Origin: Chloroflexota bacterium
GTDB taxonomy: Bacteria; Chloroflexota; Limnocylindria; P2-11E
Length of the DNA stretch: 36,624 bases
Assembly (NCBI GenBank): GCA_016194865.1
Contig: JACQAT010000017.1
Location: 1 to 36,624 of the forward strand
Reading direction: 5' to 3'
Made by a program: the position numbers and the translations under genes. Below the pieces are notes generated by a model. That model was not told where the DNA came from and made no database searches. It was given only the letters and a program-made list of their open reading frames with translations. Below are positions 9,554-17,431 of the stretch, piece by piece; the stretch's first letter is position 1; the number at the start of each line of letters is the position of its first letter.

Positions 9554-10453
9554 CTATTCCTTCTGCACCGCGTGGCCGCCGAATTGGTTGCGCAGCGCGG
9601 CCGCGACCTTCATCGCGTAGGAATCGTCCTGGCGCGAGCTGAAGCGCGCGAAGAGCGAATGCGCCAGCGCGGTCATGGGCACGCCGAGGTCGATCGCCTC
9701 GTGGATCGTCCAGCGGCCCTCGCCGGAATCGGCGACATAGCCCTTGATGTGCGCGAGGTCGGTCCCTTCGTCCTTGAACGCCCGCTCCGCGAGCTCGAGC
9801 AGCCACGAGCGCACGACGCTGCCCTGGTTCCAGACCCGCGACACCGTCCTCAGGTCCAGCTCGAACTCGCTCGCGTGCAGGAGCTCGAAGCCCTCGCCGT
9901 ACGCCTGCATCATCCCGTACTCGATCCCGTTGTGGACCATCTTCACGAAGTGGCCGGCGCCGCTCTTCCCGAAATGCGCCCAGCCGTTCGGGGGCGCGAG
10001 CGTGTCGAGGAGCGGACGCACGCGCTCGACGGCCTCCTTGGGACCGCCGACCATCATGCAGTAGCCGACCGTGAGTCCCCAGATGCCGCCGGACACGCCG
10101 ATGTCGAGATAGGGGAATCCGAGCCGCCCGTACTTCTCGGCTCGGCGCATCGAATCGCGGAAGTTCGAGTTGCCGCCGTCGACGAAGATGTCGCCCCTGG
10201 TCGCGTGCGTGGCGAGCTCCTCGAGCGTCTCGTCCGTGACGGCGCCGGACGGCACCATCGACCAGAGGACGCGAGGCGCCTTCAGCGCGGCGATCATCTC
10301 CGGGATCGAATACGCGCCGCGCGCGCCGTGGGTCTTCGCCTCGTCGACGGGGCCGGGGCTGCGGTTCGCCGCGACGACGGTGTGGCCGCCCCGGGCGAGC
10401 CGTGTGACCATGTTGCCGCCCATGCGCCCGAGCCCGTAGAGACCGATCTCCAT
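9554..10453 (-). CDS. gnd: 6-phosphogluconate dehydrogenase, decarboxylating, short form
   Basis: The 299-residue protein converts 6-phosphogluconate to ribulose-5-phosphate and CO2. Its N-terminal Rossmann motif is [12 protein letters not shown], followed by [12 protein letters not shown], the substrate-binding GVSGGIWG and [15 protein letters not shown]. At about 300 residues it belongs to the short, often NAD-dependent YqeC/GndA group rather than the 470-residue dimeric form. The ATG at 10453 has a GGGGGG-type ribosome site just upstream. It is the first gene of the operon and is divergent from transketolase across 83 bases that must hold both promoters. Confidence 0.95.
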   Translation of the reverse strand: MEIGLYGLGRMGGNMVTRLARGGHTVVAANRSPGPVDEAKTHGARGAYSIPEMIAALKAPRVLWSMVPSGAVTDETLEELATHATRGDIFVDGGNSNFRDSMRRAEKYGRLGFPYLDIGVSGGIWGLTVGYCMMVGGPKEAVERVRPLLDTLAPPNGWAHFGKSGAGHFVKMVHNGIEYGMMQAYGEGFELLHASEFELDLRTVSRVWNQGSVVRSWLLELAERAFKDEGTDLAHIKGYVADSGEGRWTIHEAIDLGVPMTALAHSLFARFSSRQDDSYAMKVAAALRNQFGGHAVQKE

Positions 10454-10536
10454 GCCGTACCCCCCTGATCGAGCTGGAACGAGTGATGGAACGGTACGCC
10501 AGAATGCCCGCGGCGCGGTCGCGCTAAGGTGGACCC

Positions 10537-12393
10537 GTGACCACGACCGCCGCCGCGGCCGACCCGGCGCTCGCCACGTACGCGGACCTGGCGCGGCAGC
10601 TGCGCGCGGACAGCATCCGCAGCTCGACGGCGGCGGGATCGGGCCACCCGACCTCCTCGCTCTCGGCCGCCGACCTGATGGCGGTGCTGCTCGCGGGGCA
10701 CCTGCGCCACGACTGGTCGAAGCCGAAGGATCTCGCCAACGACCACCTCATCTTCTCGAAGGGCCACGCGTCGCCGCTGTACTACGCGCTGCTGCGCGCC
10801 GCCGGCGTCGTCGACGACGCGGAGCTGCTCACCTTCCGCCGTCTGGGCAGCCGGCTCGAGGGCCACCCGACACCGGTCCTGCCCTGGACCGACGTCGCGA
10901 CCGGCTCGCTCGGGCAGGGCCTGCCGATCGGCGTCGGCCTCGCGCTCGCGGCGGAGCGCGTGCTGCACGCGCCGTATCACACCTGGATCCTCGTCGGCGA
11001 CAGCGAGAGCGCCGAGGGCAGCATCTGGGAGGCGTTCGACCATGCGGGCCACGAGCGGCTGGCGAGCCTCACCGCGATCCTCGACGTGAACCGTCTCGGC
11101 CAGCGCGGCCCGACCGAGCTCCAGTGGGACATGGACGCCTACGCCGCGCGCGTGAAGGCCTTCGGCTGGGACGCGATCGTCATCGACGGCCACGACCTGC
11201 GCGCGATCGACGACGCGTACGGCCGCGCGCGCGCCGCGAAGGCGCCGACCGCGATCCTGGCCAAGACCATCAAGGGAAAAGGCGTGTCGTTCCTCGAGGA
11301 CAGGGAGGGCTGGCACGGCAAGGCGCTCGACAAGGACCAGGCGAAGCAGGCGCTCCAGGAGATCGGCGCCTCGCCCTCGAAGACCTTTGCCACGAAGAAG
11401 CCGGCGGCGTGGGCGCCCGCGAAGGCCGTCGCGAGGCCGGTCGAGCTCAAGACCTACACCGAAGCGCTCGCGACGCGCAAGGCGTACGGCGAGGCACTCA
11501 TGAGCCTCGCCGCGCGTCCGGACGTCGTCGTCCTCGACGCCGAGGTCAGCAACTCCACGCATGCGGAGGACTTCAAGAAGGTCGCGCCCGAGCGGTTCTT
11601 CGAGATGTACATCGCCGAGCAGCAGCTGGTCGCGGCCGCGGTGGGGATGCAGGTCGTCGGCCTGCGGCCGTTCGCGTCGACGTTCGCCGCGTTCCTCACG
11701 CGCGCGTACGACTTCATCCGCATGGCCGCGATCTCGCGCGCGAGCATCCGTCTCTCCGGCTCGCACGCCGGCGTCTCGATCGGCGAGGACGGCCCGTCGC
11801 AGATGGCGCTCGAGGACCTCGCGATGATGCGCGCGGTGCACGGCAGCACGGTGCTGTACCCGTGCGACGCGAACCAGACGGCGCGACTCGTCGAGCTCAT
11901 GGCCGATCAGCCGGGCATCAGCTACATCCGGACCACCCGCGAGAAGACGCCGCTCGTCTATCCCGCCGGCGCGACATTCCGGATCGGCGGCTCGGTGGTG
12001 GTGCGCGGCGGCGACGCGACCGATCGGGTCACGGTCGTTGCCGCCGGCATCACGCTGCACGAGGCGGTGAAGGCCGCCGATCTGCTCAAAGGCGCGGGAA
12101 CGGGAGTGCGCGTGATCGACTGCTACTCGGTGAAGCCGATCGACACCGCGACGCTCGTCGACGCGGTCAAGGCGAACGGCCGGCTGATCGTCGTCGAGGA
12201 CCATTGGGCCGAGGGCGGCATCGGCGACGCCGTGCTGAGCGCGCTCGCGGAGGCGGGCGCGCTCGGAGCGCTGGTGGGGTACCGCCACCTCGCGGTACGC
12301 AAGATGCCCGGGTCCGGAAAGCCCGCCGAGCTGCTCGACGCCGCGGGCATCTCCGCCCCGCAGATCGTCGCCGCTGTCAACGGCCTCATCTAG
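10537..12393 (+). CDS. tkt: transketolase, short animal-type form
   Basis: The 618-residue thiamine-diphosphate enzyme moves two-carbon units between sugar phosphates. It contains TAAGSGHPTSSLSAADLMAV, SKGHASPLYYALL, DVATGSLGQGL, a cofactor motif GDSESAEGSIWEA followed by ILDVNRLGQ, the pyrimidine-domain stretch IAEQQLVAAAVG, and HAGVSIGEDGPSQMALEDLA. These segments and the C-terminus (GSGKPAELL) follow the animal TKT pattern rather than the roughly 660-residue TktA type. The usual GDG of the ThDP motif is GDS here. The GTG at 10537 is preceded by AAGGTGG. The gene is divergent from gnd, so both branches of the pentose phosphate pathway are adjacent. Confidence 0.95.
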   Translation: MTTTAAAADPALATYADLARQLRADSIRSSTAAGSGHPTSSLSAADLMAVLLAGHLRHDWSKPKDLANDHLIFSKGHASPLYYALLRAAGVVDDAELLTFRRLGSRLEGHPTPVLPWTDVATGSLGQGLPIGVGLALAAERVLHAPYHTWILVGDSESAEGSIWEAFDHAGHERLASLTAILDVNRLGQRGPTELQWDMDAYAARVKAFGWDAIVIDGHDLRAIDDAYGRARAAKAPTAILAKTIKGKGVSFLEDREGWHGKALDKDQAKQALQEIGASPSKTFATKKPAAWAPAKAVARPVELKTYTEALATRKAYGEALMSLAARPDVVVLDAEVSNSTHAEDFKKVAPERFFEMYIAEQQLVAAAVGMQVVGLRPFASTFAAFLTRAYDFIRMAAISRASIRLSGSHAGVSIGEDGPSQMALEDLAMMRAVHGSTVLYPCDANQTARLVELMADQPGISYIRTTREKTPLVYPAGATFRIGGSVVVRGGDATDRVTVVAAGITLHEAVKAADLLKGAGTGVRVIDCYSVKPIDTATLVDAVKANGRLIVVEDHWAEGGIGDAVLSALAEAGALGALVGYRHLAVRKMPGSGKPAELLDAAGISAPQIVAAVNGLI

Positions 12394-12426
12394 ACCCACG
12401 GGCCCGGTGGCCTGACTATTCACATC

Positions 12427-12825
12427 GTGCCCGTCGAGATAGGTCTTGCTTGGTTCCCCCATGCTGCCAGCAGTTGGTCGACGTACGCCCGCTATCTCGA
12501 GGTCGCAGCATCTATTGAAGGCTGCCTGAACGATGACACCTTCGGCTTGGCATTGGTTCGCGCTGGTCAAATCAAGCCGAGGACCCGGGAAAATGTGGAG
12601 GCCTACCTTCGGAGGTACGCCGGGGCCTCTTCTGGGAATCAGCCCTGGAGGACCGTGGCAAGAATGACAAGGCGGTTCTTCGTCGAACTCGGCTGGATGG
12701 AGCCATGCGAGGAAGGCGGATATCGTCTGACTGCCGACGGTGTGACCGCGAGCCAGCTCGATGTCCCGTCTGACGCCGCTCGCGACATGTGGATCAACGC
12801 GCTGATGGAACTCAGACTGAAGTGA
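12427..12825 (+). CDS. winged-helix-like protein of the restriction-modification island
   Basis: This 132-residue protein of unknown family is predicted helical. Its C-terminal half (TVARMTRRFFVELGWMEP followed by GGYRLTADG) looks like a winged-helix DNA-binding fold with a beta wing. The stop at 12823-12825 overlaps the GTG of the nuclease gene (GTGA), so the two are translationally coupled. It lies only 33 bases after the tkt stop, in sequence of visibly lower GC and different codon use, which suggests transfer. A possible job is the DNA-recognition or control partner of the nuclease; this is inference. Confidence 0.6.
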   Translation: MPVEIGLAWFPHAASSWSTYARYLEVAASIEGCLNDDTFGLALVRAGQIKPRTRENVEAYLRRYAGASSGNQPWRTVARMTRRFFVELGWMEPCEEGGYRLTADGVTASQLDVPSDAARDMWINALMELRLK

Positions 12826-13592
12826 TTGATCCCTGGCCGCGCCTGCTTCGCGCCGCGTCCGAGTTTCCGCTGGATACGACCGAAGCGGCGATTGCCGCGC
12901 TTTCGCCTTCGGCTTCGGGCGCTTTGGACGCGCTTCGCGATATACACGCCGGACGGAGAACGATCGCCTCTGTTCTACGCGACTTTGGTATTGGCAAGTC
13001 CGAAGCAGAGAACCGCGGGAAGGTCCTTGTCTATTTATCTCGCGACCTCGGTCTGTTGGTGGAGGCATCACCCGGAAGATATGTGACAACCCCGGTCGGG
13101 AGCGGCCTCAGCAACGTGGAGCGAGTACTTGCTAGGCAGTACGAGCGTCCAGCGGCGGCGCCCGTAGGTCGCTCACGTCGAATTAGGCGCTCGGGCGACA
13201 TTGCCGACCACGCCAGCGCACACGGCACACGTACGGCCAATATTGATCTCGACGTTCTTAGCGAACGTACAGCAGAGCATCAGCGCGTCGTTCGAGCCTG
13301 CGCGGAAGAGTTCATCGCACAGGGTTGCGAGGTACACGAGGGCAACTTTGACCTGCTCGCGCTGTGCGGTGACGAGGATTCGGTCCTGATCGAAGCGAAG
13401 ACAATTACAACCCTGTCGGAACGGACGCAGTTGAAGATGGCAGTCGGCCAGTTGTTCAGCTACGAGGTTGACGACGCGGCTGCATTGATCGGCGGTCGGC
13501 ACGTTCGCAAGATGGTTGCCTTAAACGCGCAACTCTCGGCGCGTGGCATTCGAGTGCTACGTGCCCTTGGAATCGACCACCGCGTCTACTAG
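12822..13592 (+). CDS. PD-(D/E)XK nuclease, probable restriction endonuclease
   Basis: This 256-residue protein has a helical N-terminal region (about residues 1-105) that could be a winged-helix recognition domain. A linker rich in Arg and Ala follows, then a C-terminal nuclease-like domain. The putative catalytic residues are Asp177 (in NFDLLALC), Glu191 and Lys193 (in VLIEAKT), followed by a helix ending in GQLFSYE, which is the classic arrangement of the fold. The GTG at 12822 makes a GTGA overlap with the upstream gene; an ATG at 12789 would overlap it by 37 bases. The gene converges on a methyltransferase and shares the palindromic stop CTAG with it. A neighbouring pair of methyltransferases makes a type II-like restriction enzyme the best guess. 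The recognition site is unknown. Confidence 0.7.
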   Translation: MIDPWPRLLRAASEFPLDTTEAAIAALSPSASGALDALRDIHAGRRTIASVLRDFGIGKSEAENRGKVLVYLSRDLGLLVEASPGRYVTTPVGSGLSNVERVLARQYERPAAAPVGRSRRIRRSGDIADHASAHGTRTANIDLDVLSERTAEHQRVVRACAEEFIAQGCEVHEGNFDLLALCGDEDSVLIEAKTITTLSERTQLKMAVGQLFSYEVDDAAALIGGRHVRKMVALNAQLSARGIRVLRALGIDHRVY

Positions 13593-14725
13593 GCCCTCTG
13601 CATCACGGCGAATGCGTGTGTCGCCGTCCCCCCGCGGTCAGTGCGGCCGTGAGACTCCAAATGCCTCACGTCTTCATAGACGACCGCAATCTTCCGAAGC
13701 TCCTCAGGCGCAGCTGCGATGAGATGCTCGGCCATGTCATAGCCACGAACGATTCCCAAATGAAGGACGGCGACGCCGCCGGGACGAAGGAGAGAGACCA
13801 CGACGCCCGCGATGCTCGCTAGCGTCGAATCGCGGTTGCGGCTGTGCTCATAAAAGTCGGCTTTCGCACTCTCCTGTCTCTTGTAGTTCCATCCGGCGAA
13901 CCAGAGCCGGATCCGGTTTTGCCGGACGAAGTCTGTCGAGCCTAGGAATGGTGGGCTCGTAATCACCGCATCGCACGCTGGCACAAGCGTTGAAAGCTGC
14001 TCGGCCGCGACTGTCTCGACACTGCCTCTGACAAATGTTGCCGGCAACGGATCGAGGTGCCGTCTCAACTTCGCTTCGAGGTGTCGCAGCACGGGCTTGT
14101 AGGTCGCGTCCCCTTTCGGGGGTATCGGGATGATGTTGTGCGATCGCCGGCTCAATGCGTATGGGCGGTTGCCATGCATCAGATGCAGCATCGCTGCAGT
14201 GACGGTGTCTGCCGCCGGTAATTGACGCTCGCGTGCCATGCGAAGAAAGTTTCTGACCGCACGGATCTCTTCGAATGTCCTTTCGTGATAGAAGGTCGCG
14301 ACCTCAGGCTCGTCATCTTCGTCGGATTCGTGCTGCGATGCCATGAAGTCGCGTAACTCTGAAAGCAGGTCAGCCACTTCAAGTGAGGACGCTGGCCTCA
14401 CCTTGGCCGACGTGACGATTGTGGCGACGGGACTCAGGTCGCCGGCGTAGCTGTGACGTCCCCGTAGTGCCGCTTCGAGTGGGATTGTTCCGATTCCGCA
14501 AAACGGGTCGACCACGGTATCGCCGGGCCTTGTGAAGAGAGATACCAGGGTGCTTGCGATCGCGGGTTTAAGCCGACTCGGATACGAACAAAGCCGGTGC
14601 AGCGAGTGTCCCCAATTACGCGCGTTATACGGCGGATTGTGAAATGACAGCTGCGCGAGGCCCGCGACAGCCTGCGCCCGATCGACGACGCCACCTTCGG
14701 AAAGCCAACTTAGCGCCGTGACTAC
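13589..14725 (-). CDS. DNA methyltransferase 2 (N4-cytosine or N6-adenine type), start unclear
   Basis: The frame encodes a SAM-dependent DNA methylase. In order it shows SFHNPPYNARNWGHSLH, LCSYPSRLKPAIA, the SAM-binding VVDPFCGIGTIPLEA and the catalytic ITSPPFLGSTDF (about residue 256). The frame is open through all of these, but it has no ATG, GTG or TTG upstream of a GTG at 14515, which would remove conserved sequence. GTA at 14725-14723 would overlap the stop of methyltransferase 1 (GTAG), matching the four-base overlaps elsewhere in the window; CTG at 14650 is another option. The end is TAG, sharing CTAG with the nuclease gene. It probably protects host DNA from that nuclease. A sequencing error near 14723 is possible. 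Confidence 0.75.
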   Translation of the reverse strand, partial: VVTALSWLSEGGVVDRAQAVAGLAQLSFHNPPYNARNWGHSLHRLCSYPSRLKPAIASTLVSLFTRPGDTVVDPFCGIGTIPLEAALRGRHSYAGDLSPVATIVTSAKVRPASSLEVADLLSELRDFMASQHESDEDDEPEVATFYHERTFEEIRAVRNFLRMARERQLPAADTVTAAMLHLMHGNRPYALSRRSHNIIPIPPKGDATYKPVLRHLEAKLRRHLDPLPATFVRGSVETVAAEQLSTLVPACDAVITSPPFLGSTDFVRQNRIRLWFAGWNYKRQESAKADFYEHSRNRDSTLASIAGVVVSLLRPGGVAVLHLGIVRGYDMAEHLIAAAPEELRKIAVVYEDVRHLESHGRTDRGGTATHAFAVMQRA

Positions 14726-15564
14726 GTGAGTTTCCGGAAATTCAAGATGTACTGATGATGCACGTTTGGAACATACGCAGCTGGGTAACCGTATGGAAAT
14801 AGACGCTTGGCATTCTGCGTAAGGATAGTGATTCCCTGAAGGCTCAGACCGCTGTCTCGCTCGAGTTCTTTTGTAAGGTCAGCGTGGAAATCGTAGTAGG
14901 TGCCTCCATGTCTGAAGTCGCTGACGATTATCGACATGTAGCGTTTCGGCTCCAGGAGTCCTGCGGCTGAGAGCAATAGACCGCGCAACTCCGACAGGAA
15001 TGTTGCGTAGTCAGGGATATTGCCGAAGTCGCGGACGTCGCTTCCGTAGTTTGTCTTTAGCCCCTTGTCCACGCGCTCCTGTTTGGTCTTGTGGTCCGCC
15101 TTCTTGTTGAGGATCCCCCAATACGGCGGGCTAGTCACGACGTAAGCGAAGGATTCAGGGGGGAGACGTTTGAGGACTCGGCGGGCGTCACCCGTGATCA
15201 GGCGCTGCCCATGACGTGGTCCGATTTCCTTCGTCAGTCGCTCTTTGCCGAGCTTGCTCCACTCCTCGCTGAGCTCAATGCCCACTCCCGTACGGCCGGT
15301 GACCGCACAAGCCTTGAGAGTGCTTGCAACGCCGACAAAGGGATCAAGCACCGCCTCGCCCGCACGAGTGAAGAAGCTGATCAGCTTTGCGACGTCAGAA
15401 AACGAGAATGGGGCAGGGTGGAGCTTCTCGTAGTAAGCCTCTTCATGGTCCTTGCCCAACCCGCGCTGCGACCAGACCGACTTGCTCAGCGGCAGCCACT
15501 CCCGGCCCTCCAGGTCGTTCAGTCGCTTGCGGACCCTGACCGGGGTCGTAATCCTTAGTGCCAT
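14722..15564 (-). CDS. DNA methyltransferase 1 (N4/N6 amino-methylase)
   Basis: The 280-residue protein carries the SAM-binding motif LDPFVGVASTLKA (about residues 73-85) and the catalytic motif TSPPYWG (144-150), so it methylates an exocyclic amino group of cytosine or adenine. The C-terminus HHQYILNFRKLT resembles the natural end of such enzymes, so the protein seems complete. Methyltransferase 2 follows on the same strand and overlaps its stop. Two methyltransferases beside one nuclease often mean an asymmetric recognition site with one enzyme per strand. The ATG at 15564 is divergent from a ribbon-helix-helix gene. GC content is clearly below that of the flanking genes. Confidence 0.88.
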   Translation of the reverse strand: MALRITTPVRVRKRLNDLEGREWLPLSKSVWSQRGLGKDHEEAYYEKLHPAPFSFSDVAKLISFFTRAGEAVLDPFVGVASTLKACAVTGRTGVGIELSEEWSKLGKERLTKEIGPRHGQRLITGDARRVLKRLPPESFAYVVTSPPYWGILNKKADHKTKQERVDKGLKTNYGSDVRDFGNIPDYATFLSELRGLLLSAAGLLEPKRYMSIIVSDFRHGGTYYDFHADLTKELERDSGLSLQGITILTQNAKRLFPYGYPAAYVPNVHHQYILNFRKLT

Positions 15565-15576
15565 CAGATGCTAATA

Positions 15577-15605
15577 AGATTACCTTTTGATATGATGAAA
15601 AGCAA
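15577..15605 (-). promoter_or_regulatory. candidate promoter for the methyltransferase genes
   Basis: On the minus strand TTGCTT and TAATCT are separated by 17 bases in a short AT-rich stretch, with the ATG of methyltransferase 1 about a dozen bases downstream. Each hexamer matches the consensus at only three positions. The AT-richness is unusual for this window, and the adjacent RHH protein could bind here. Confidence 0.3.
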
Positions 15606-15849
15606 GCCTATGCCAGGACGAAAAGTGGGTCCGCGAGGACTCCTTAGCCGCAATGTGAGCGTCAAGCTCAGTCCAGAGCAGGACGAGGAGCTGGCCGTGG
15701 CGAAGCTGCTATACGAGAAGAGCTCCGGAGAGATTGTTCGGATCGCCCTTGACGAATTCCTTGAGCGCGAGCGCCCAAAGATCAAGCCCCTGCTGCGTGG
15801 CCTTCGGACGGCTCGCTCGAACGTCGCTGCCGCCCGTGTAGACGCGTGA
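15592..15849 (+). CDS. ribbon-helix-helix protein, possible regulator of the R-M island
   Basis: The product is about 85 residues. A basic N-terminus is followed by a ribbon-helix-helix pattern: a beta strand NVSVKLSPEQ, helix DEELAVAKLLYE, a turn, and helix SGEIVRIALDEFLERE. RHH proteins bind operators as dimers and often control restriction-modification or toxin genes. It is divergent from methyltransferase 1, so control of that promoter is plausible but unproven. ATG codons at 15568, 15592, 15595 and 15610 are all possible starts and none has a good ribosome site; I list 15592. GC content is higher toward the 3' end, near the end of the island. Confidence 0.65.
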   Translation: MMKSKPMPGRKVGPRGLLSRNVSVKLSPEQDEELAVAKLLYEKSSGEIVRIALDEFLERERPKIKPLLRGLRTARSNVAAARVDA

Positions 15850-15858
15850 TTCGCGCCT

Positions 15859-15877
15859 GACCCGGGGCGGTCGGGTC
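15859..15877 (+). terminator. small GC hairpin after the RHH gene
   Basis: GACCCG and CGGGTC form a perfect six-base stem around a seven-base loop, ten bases after the stop of the RHH gene. There is no T-run, so it is at best a weak terminator separating the island from the lemA operon. Confidence 0.3.
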
Positions 15878-15931
15878 GCAGTGGCTCCCGGGTAGCATGA
15901 GGGTCGCGCAGCCGTCTGAAGGGGAGTGACC

Positions 15932-16504
15932 GTGGATCCCATCGTGATCGTGCTCATCGTCATCGCCGCCATCGCGGTGTTCCTGATCGCGGGCTTCAAC
16001 CGTCTCGTCACGCTCCGCCAGCGGGTGAAGGAAGCGTGGTCGGACATCGACGTCCAGCTCAAGCGCCGCCACGACCTGATCCCGAACCTCGTGGAGACCG
16101 TCAAGGGCTACGCCGCGCACGAGTCCGCGACCTTCCAGGCGGTCACGAACGCTCGCGCCGCCGCGGTCGCCGCCGGTGCGTCAGCGTCACCGCAGGAGCG
16201 GGCGCAGGCGGAGAACATGCTCACCGGCACGCTGCGCTCCCTGTTCGCCGTCGCGGAGAACTATCCGCAGCTGCAGGCCATCCAGGAGTTCAAGGATCTT
16301 TCTGAGAACTTGACGGCTACCGAAGACAAGATCGCGTTCGCGCGCCGCTTCTACAACGGCAACGTGCGCGATTACAACACCGCGCTCATGACGTTCCCCA
16401 CGAACCTCTACGCGAGCCTGCTCGGCTTCAAGCCGGAGCAGTTCTTCGAGCTCGCCGACCCGACGGAGCGTGAGGTCCCGCAGGTCAAGTTCACGACCCC
16501 GTAA
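15932..16504 (+). CDS. lemA: LemA family protein
   Basis: This 190-residue protein has one N-terminal membrane helix (IVIVLIVIAAIAVFLIAGF) and the LemA domain: RVKEAWSDIDVQLKRRHDLIPNL split over two helices, VKGYAAHE, NYPQLQA, and ENLTATEDKIAFARRFYN near the end. The GTG at 15932 is chosen because AAGGGGAG lies five bases upstream; the in-frame GTG at 15926 would overlap that site. Its stop TAA overlaps the ATG of htpX by one base, and the LemA-HtpX pairing is common in bacteria. The exact biochemical role is unknown; a link to envelope stress or protease function is inferred from the pairing. Confidence 0.93.
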   Translation: MDPIVIVLIVIAAIAVFLIAGFNRLVTLRQRVKEAWSDIDVQLKRRHDLIPNLVETVKGYAAHESATFQAVTNARAAAVAAGASASPQERAQAENMLTGTLRSLFAVAENYPQLQAIQEFKDLSENLTATEDKIAFARRFYNGNVRDYNTALMTFPTNLYASLLGFKPEQFFELADPTEREVPQVKFTTP

Positions 16505-17430
16505 TGAGCTCGGCCCCGCTCACCCCTCGCGTCAACATCTACGACGCGGCCGCCGCGAACCGCGTGCGGACCGTGGTGCTCATCGTGGTGTTCGTCGGGC
16601 TCGTCACGGCGCTCGTGTACTTCGCCGGCGAGTACTTCGCGCCGGGAGGCGGCATCGCGCTGCTGCCGTTCGCGCTTGTCTTCTCCGTCGGCTCGTCGCT
16701 GGTGTCGTACTTCGCGGGCGACAAGCTGGTCCTCGCGCAGAGCCAGGCCCGCGAGGTCGCCGACGACGAGGAGCGCGAGCTGCACAACGTGGTCGAGACG
16801 CTCGCGCTCGGCATGGGCATCCCCACGCCCAAGCTCTACATCATCGACGACTCCGCGCCGAACGCGTTCGCGACGGGCCGCGATCCGAAGCACGCGTCGG
16901 TCGCGGTGACGCGCGGGCTCCTCGACAAGATGGACCGCACCGAGCTCGAAGGCGTCATCGCCCACGAGCTCTCGCACGTCGGCAACCGCGACATCCGCGT
17001 GATGCTGCTCGTCACGGTGCTCGTGGGCACCGTGGTGCTTCTGTCCGACTGGGTGACGCGCTCCATGTTCTGGGGCGGCGGTCGTCGCGATCGGGACCGC
17101 GATGGTGGCGGTGGCGGCATCATCGCGCTGATCGCGATCGTGCTCGCGATCCTGATGCCGATCTTCGCGACGCTGATCCAGCTCGCCGTATCCCGCCAGC
17201 GCGAGTACCTCGCGGACGCCTCCGGCGCATTGCTCACGCGATACCCTCCCGGTCTCGCGAGCGCGCTCCGCAAGATCGCCGCCGACACCGAGAAGCTCGA
17301 GGTCGCGAACAAGGCGACCGCGTCGCTGTACATCGCGAACCCGCTCAAGGACCACAACGCGTTCCTCGACGGGCTCTTCGACACCCACCCGCCGATCGAA
17401 GAGCGCATCAAGCGCCTCGAAGCCATGTGA
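16504..17430 (+). CDS. htpX: HtpX-like membrane zinc metalloprotease (M48)
   Basis: The 308-residue protease has paired membrane helices near residues 22-41 and 48-70, the zinc motif HELSH at 154-158 with catalytic Glu155, and the third zinc ligand Glu234 in REYLAD. Further membrane segments lie at about 165-180 and 205-229, separated by a Gly/Arg/Asp-rich loop. HtpX enzymes degrade misfolded membrane proteins from the cytoplasmic side. The C-terminus THPPIEERIKRL is typical of the family. The ATG overlaps the lemA stop, and a secreted repeat protein starts one base after its TGA. Confidence 0.95.
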   Translation: MSSAPLTPRVNIYDAAAANRVRTVVLIVVFVGLVTALVYFAGEYFAPGGGIALLPFALVFSVGSSLVSYFAGDKLVLAQSQAREVADDEERELHNVVETLALGMGIPTPKLYIIDDSAPNAFATGRDPKHASVAVTRGLLDKMDRTELEGVIAHELSHVGNRDIRVMLLVTVLVGTVVLLSDWVTRSMFWGGGRRDRDRDGGGGGIIALIAIVLAILMPIFATLIQLAVSRQREYLADASGALLTRYPPGLASALRKIAADTEKLEVANKATASLYIANPLKDHNAFLDGLFDTHPPIEERIKRLEAM

Positions 17431-17431
17431 C

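Noticed and set aside
12394-12410. GC-rich inverted repeat after tkt as a terminator
   Set aside because: The symmetric core is CGGGCCCG with no loop and no T-run; a stable terminator is unlikely.
10294-13089. 931-residue minus-strand open frame over transketolase
   Set aside because: It is an antisense shadow with Arg/His/Gly-rich composition and no motif; the plus-strand transketolase is unmistakable.
14434-14694. 86-residue minus-strand frame at the start of methyltransferase 2
   Set aside because: The alternative frame carries the conserved NPPYNARNW and SRLKPAIA segments, so this one is a shadow.
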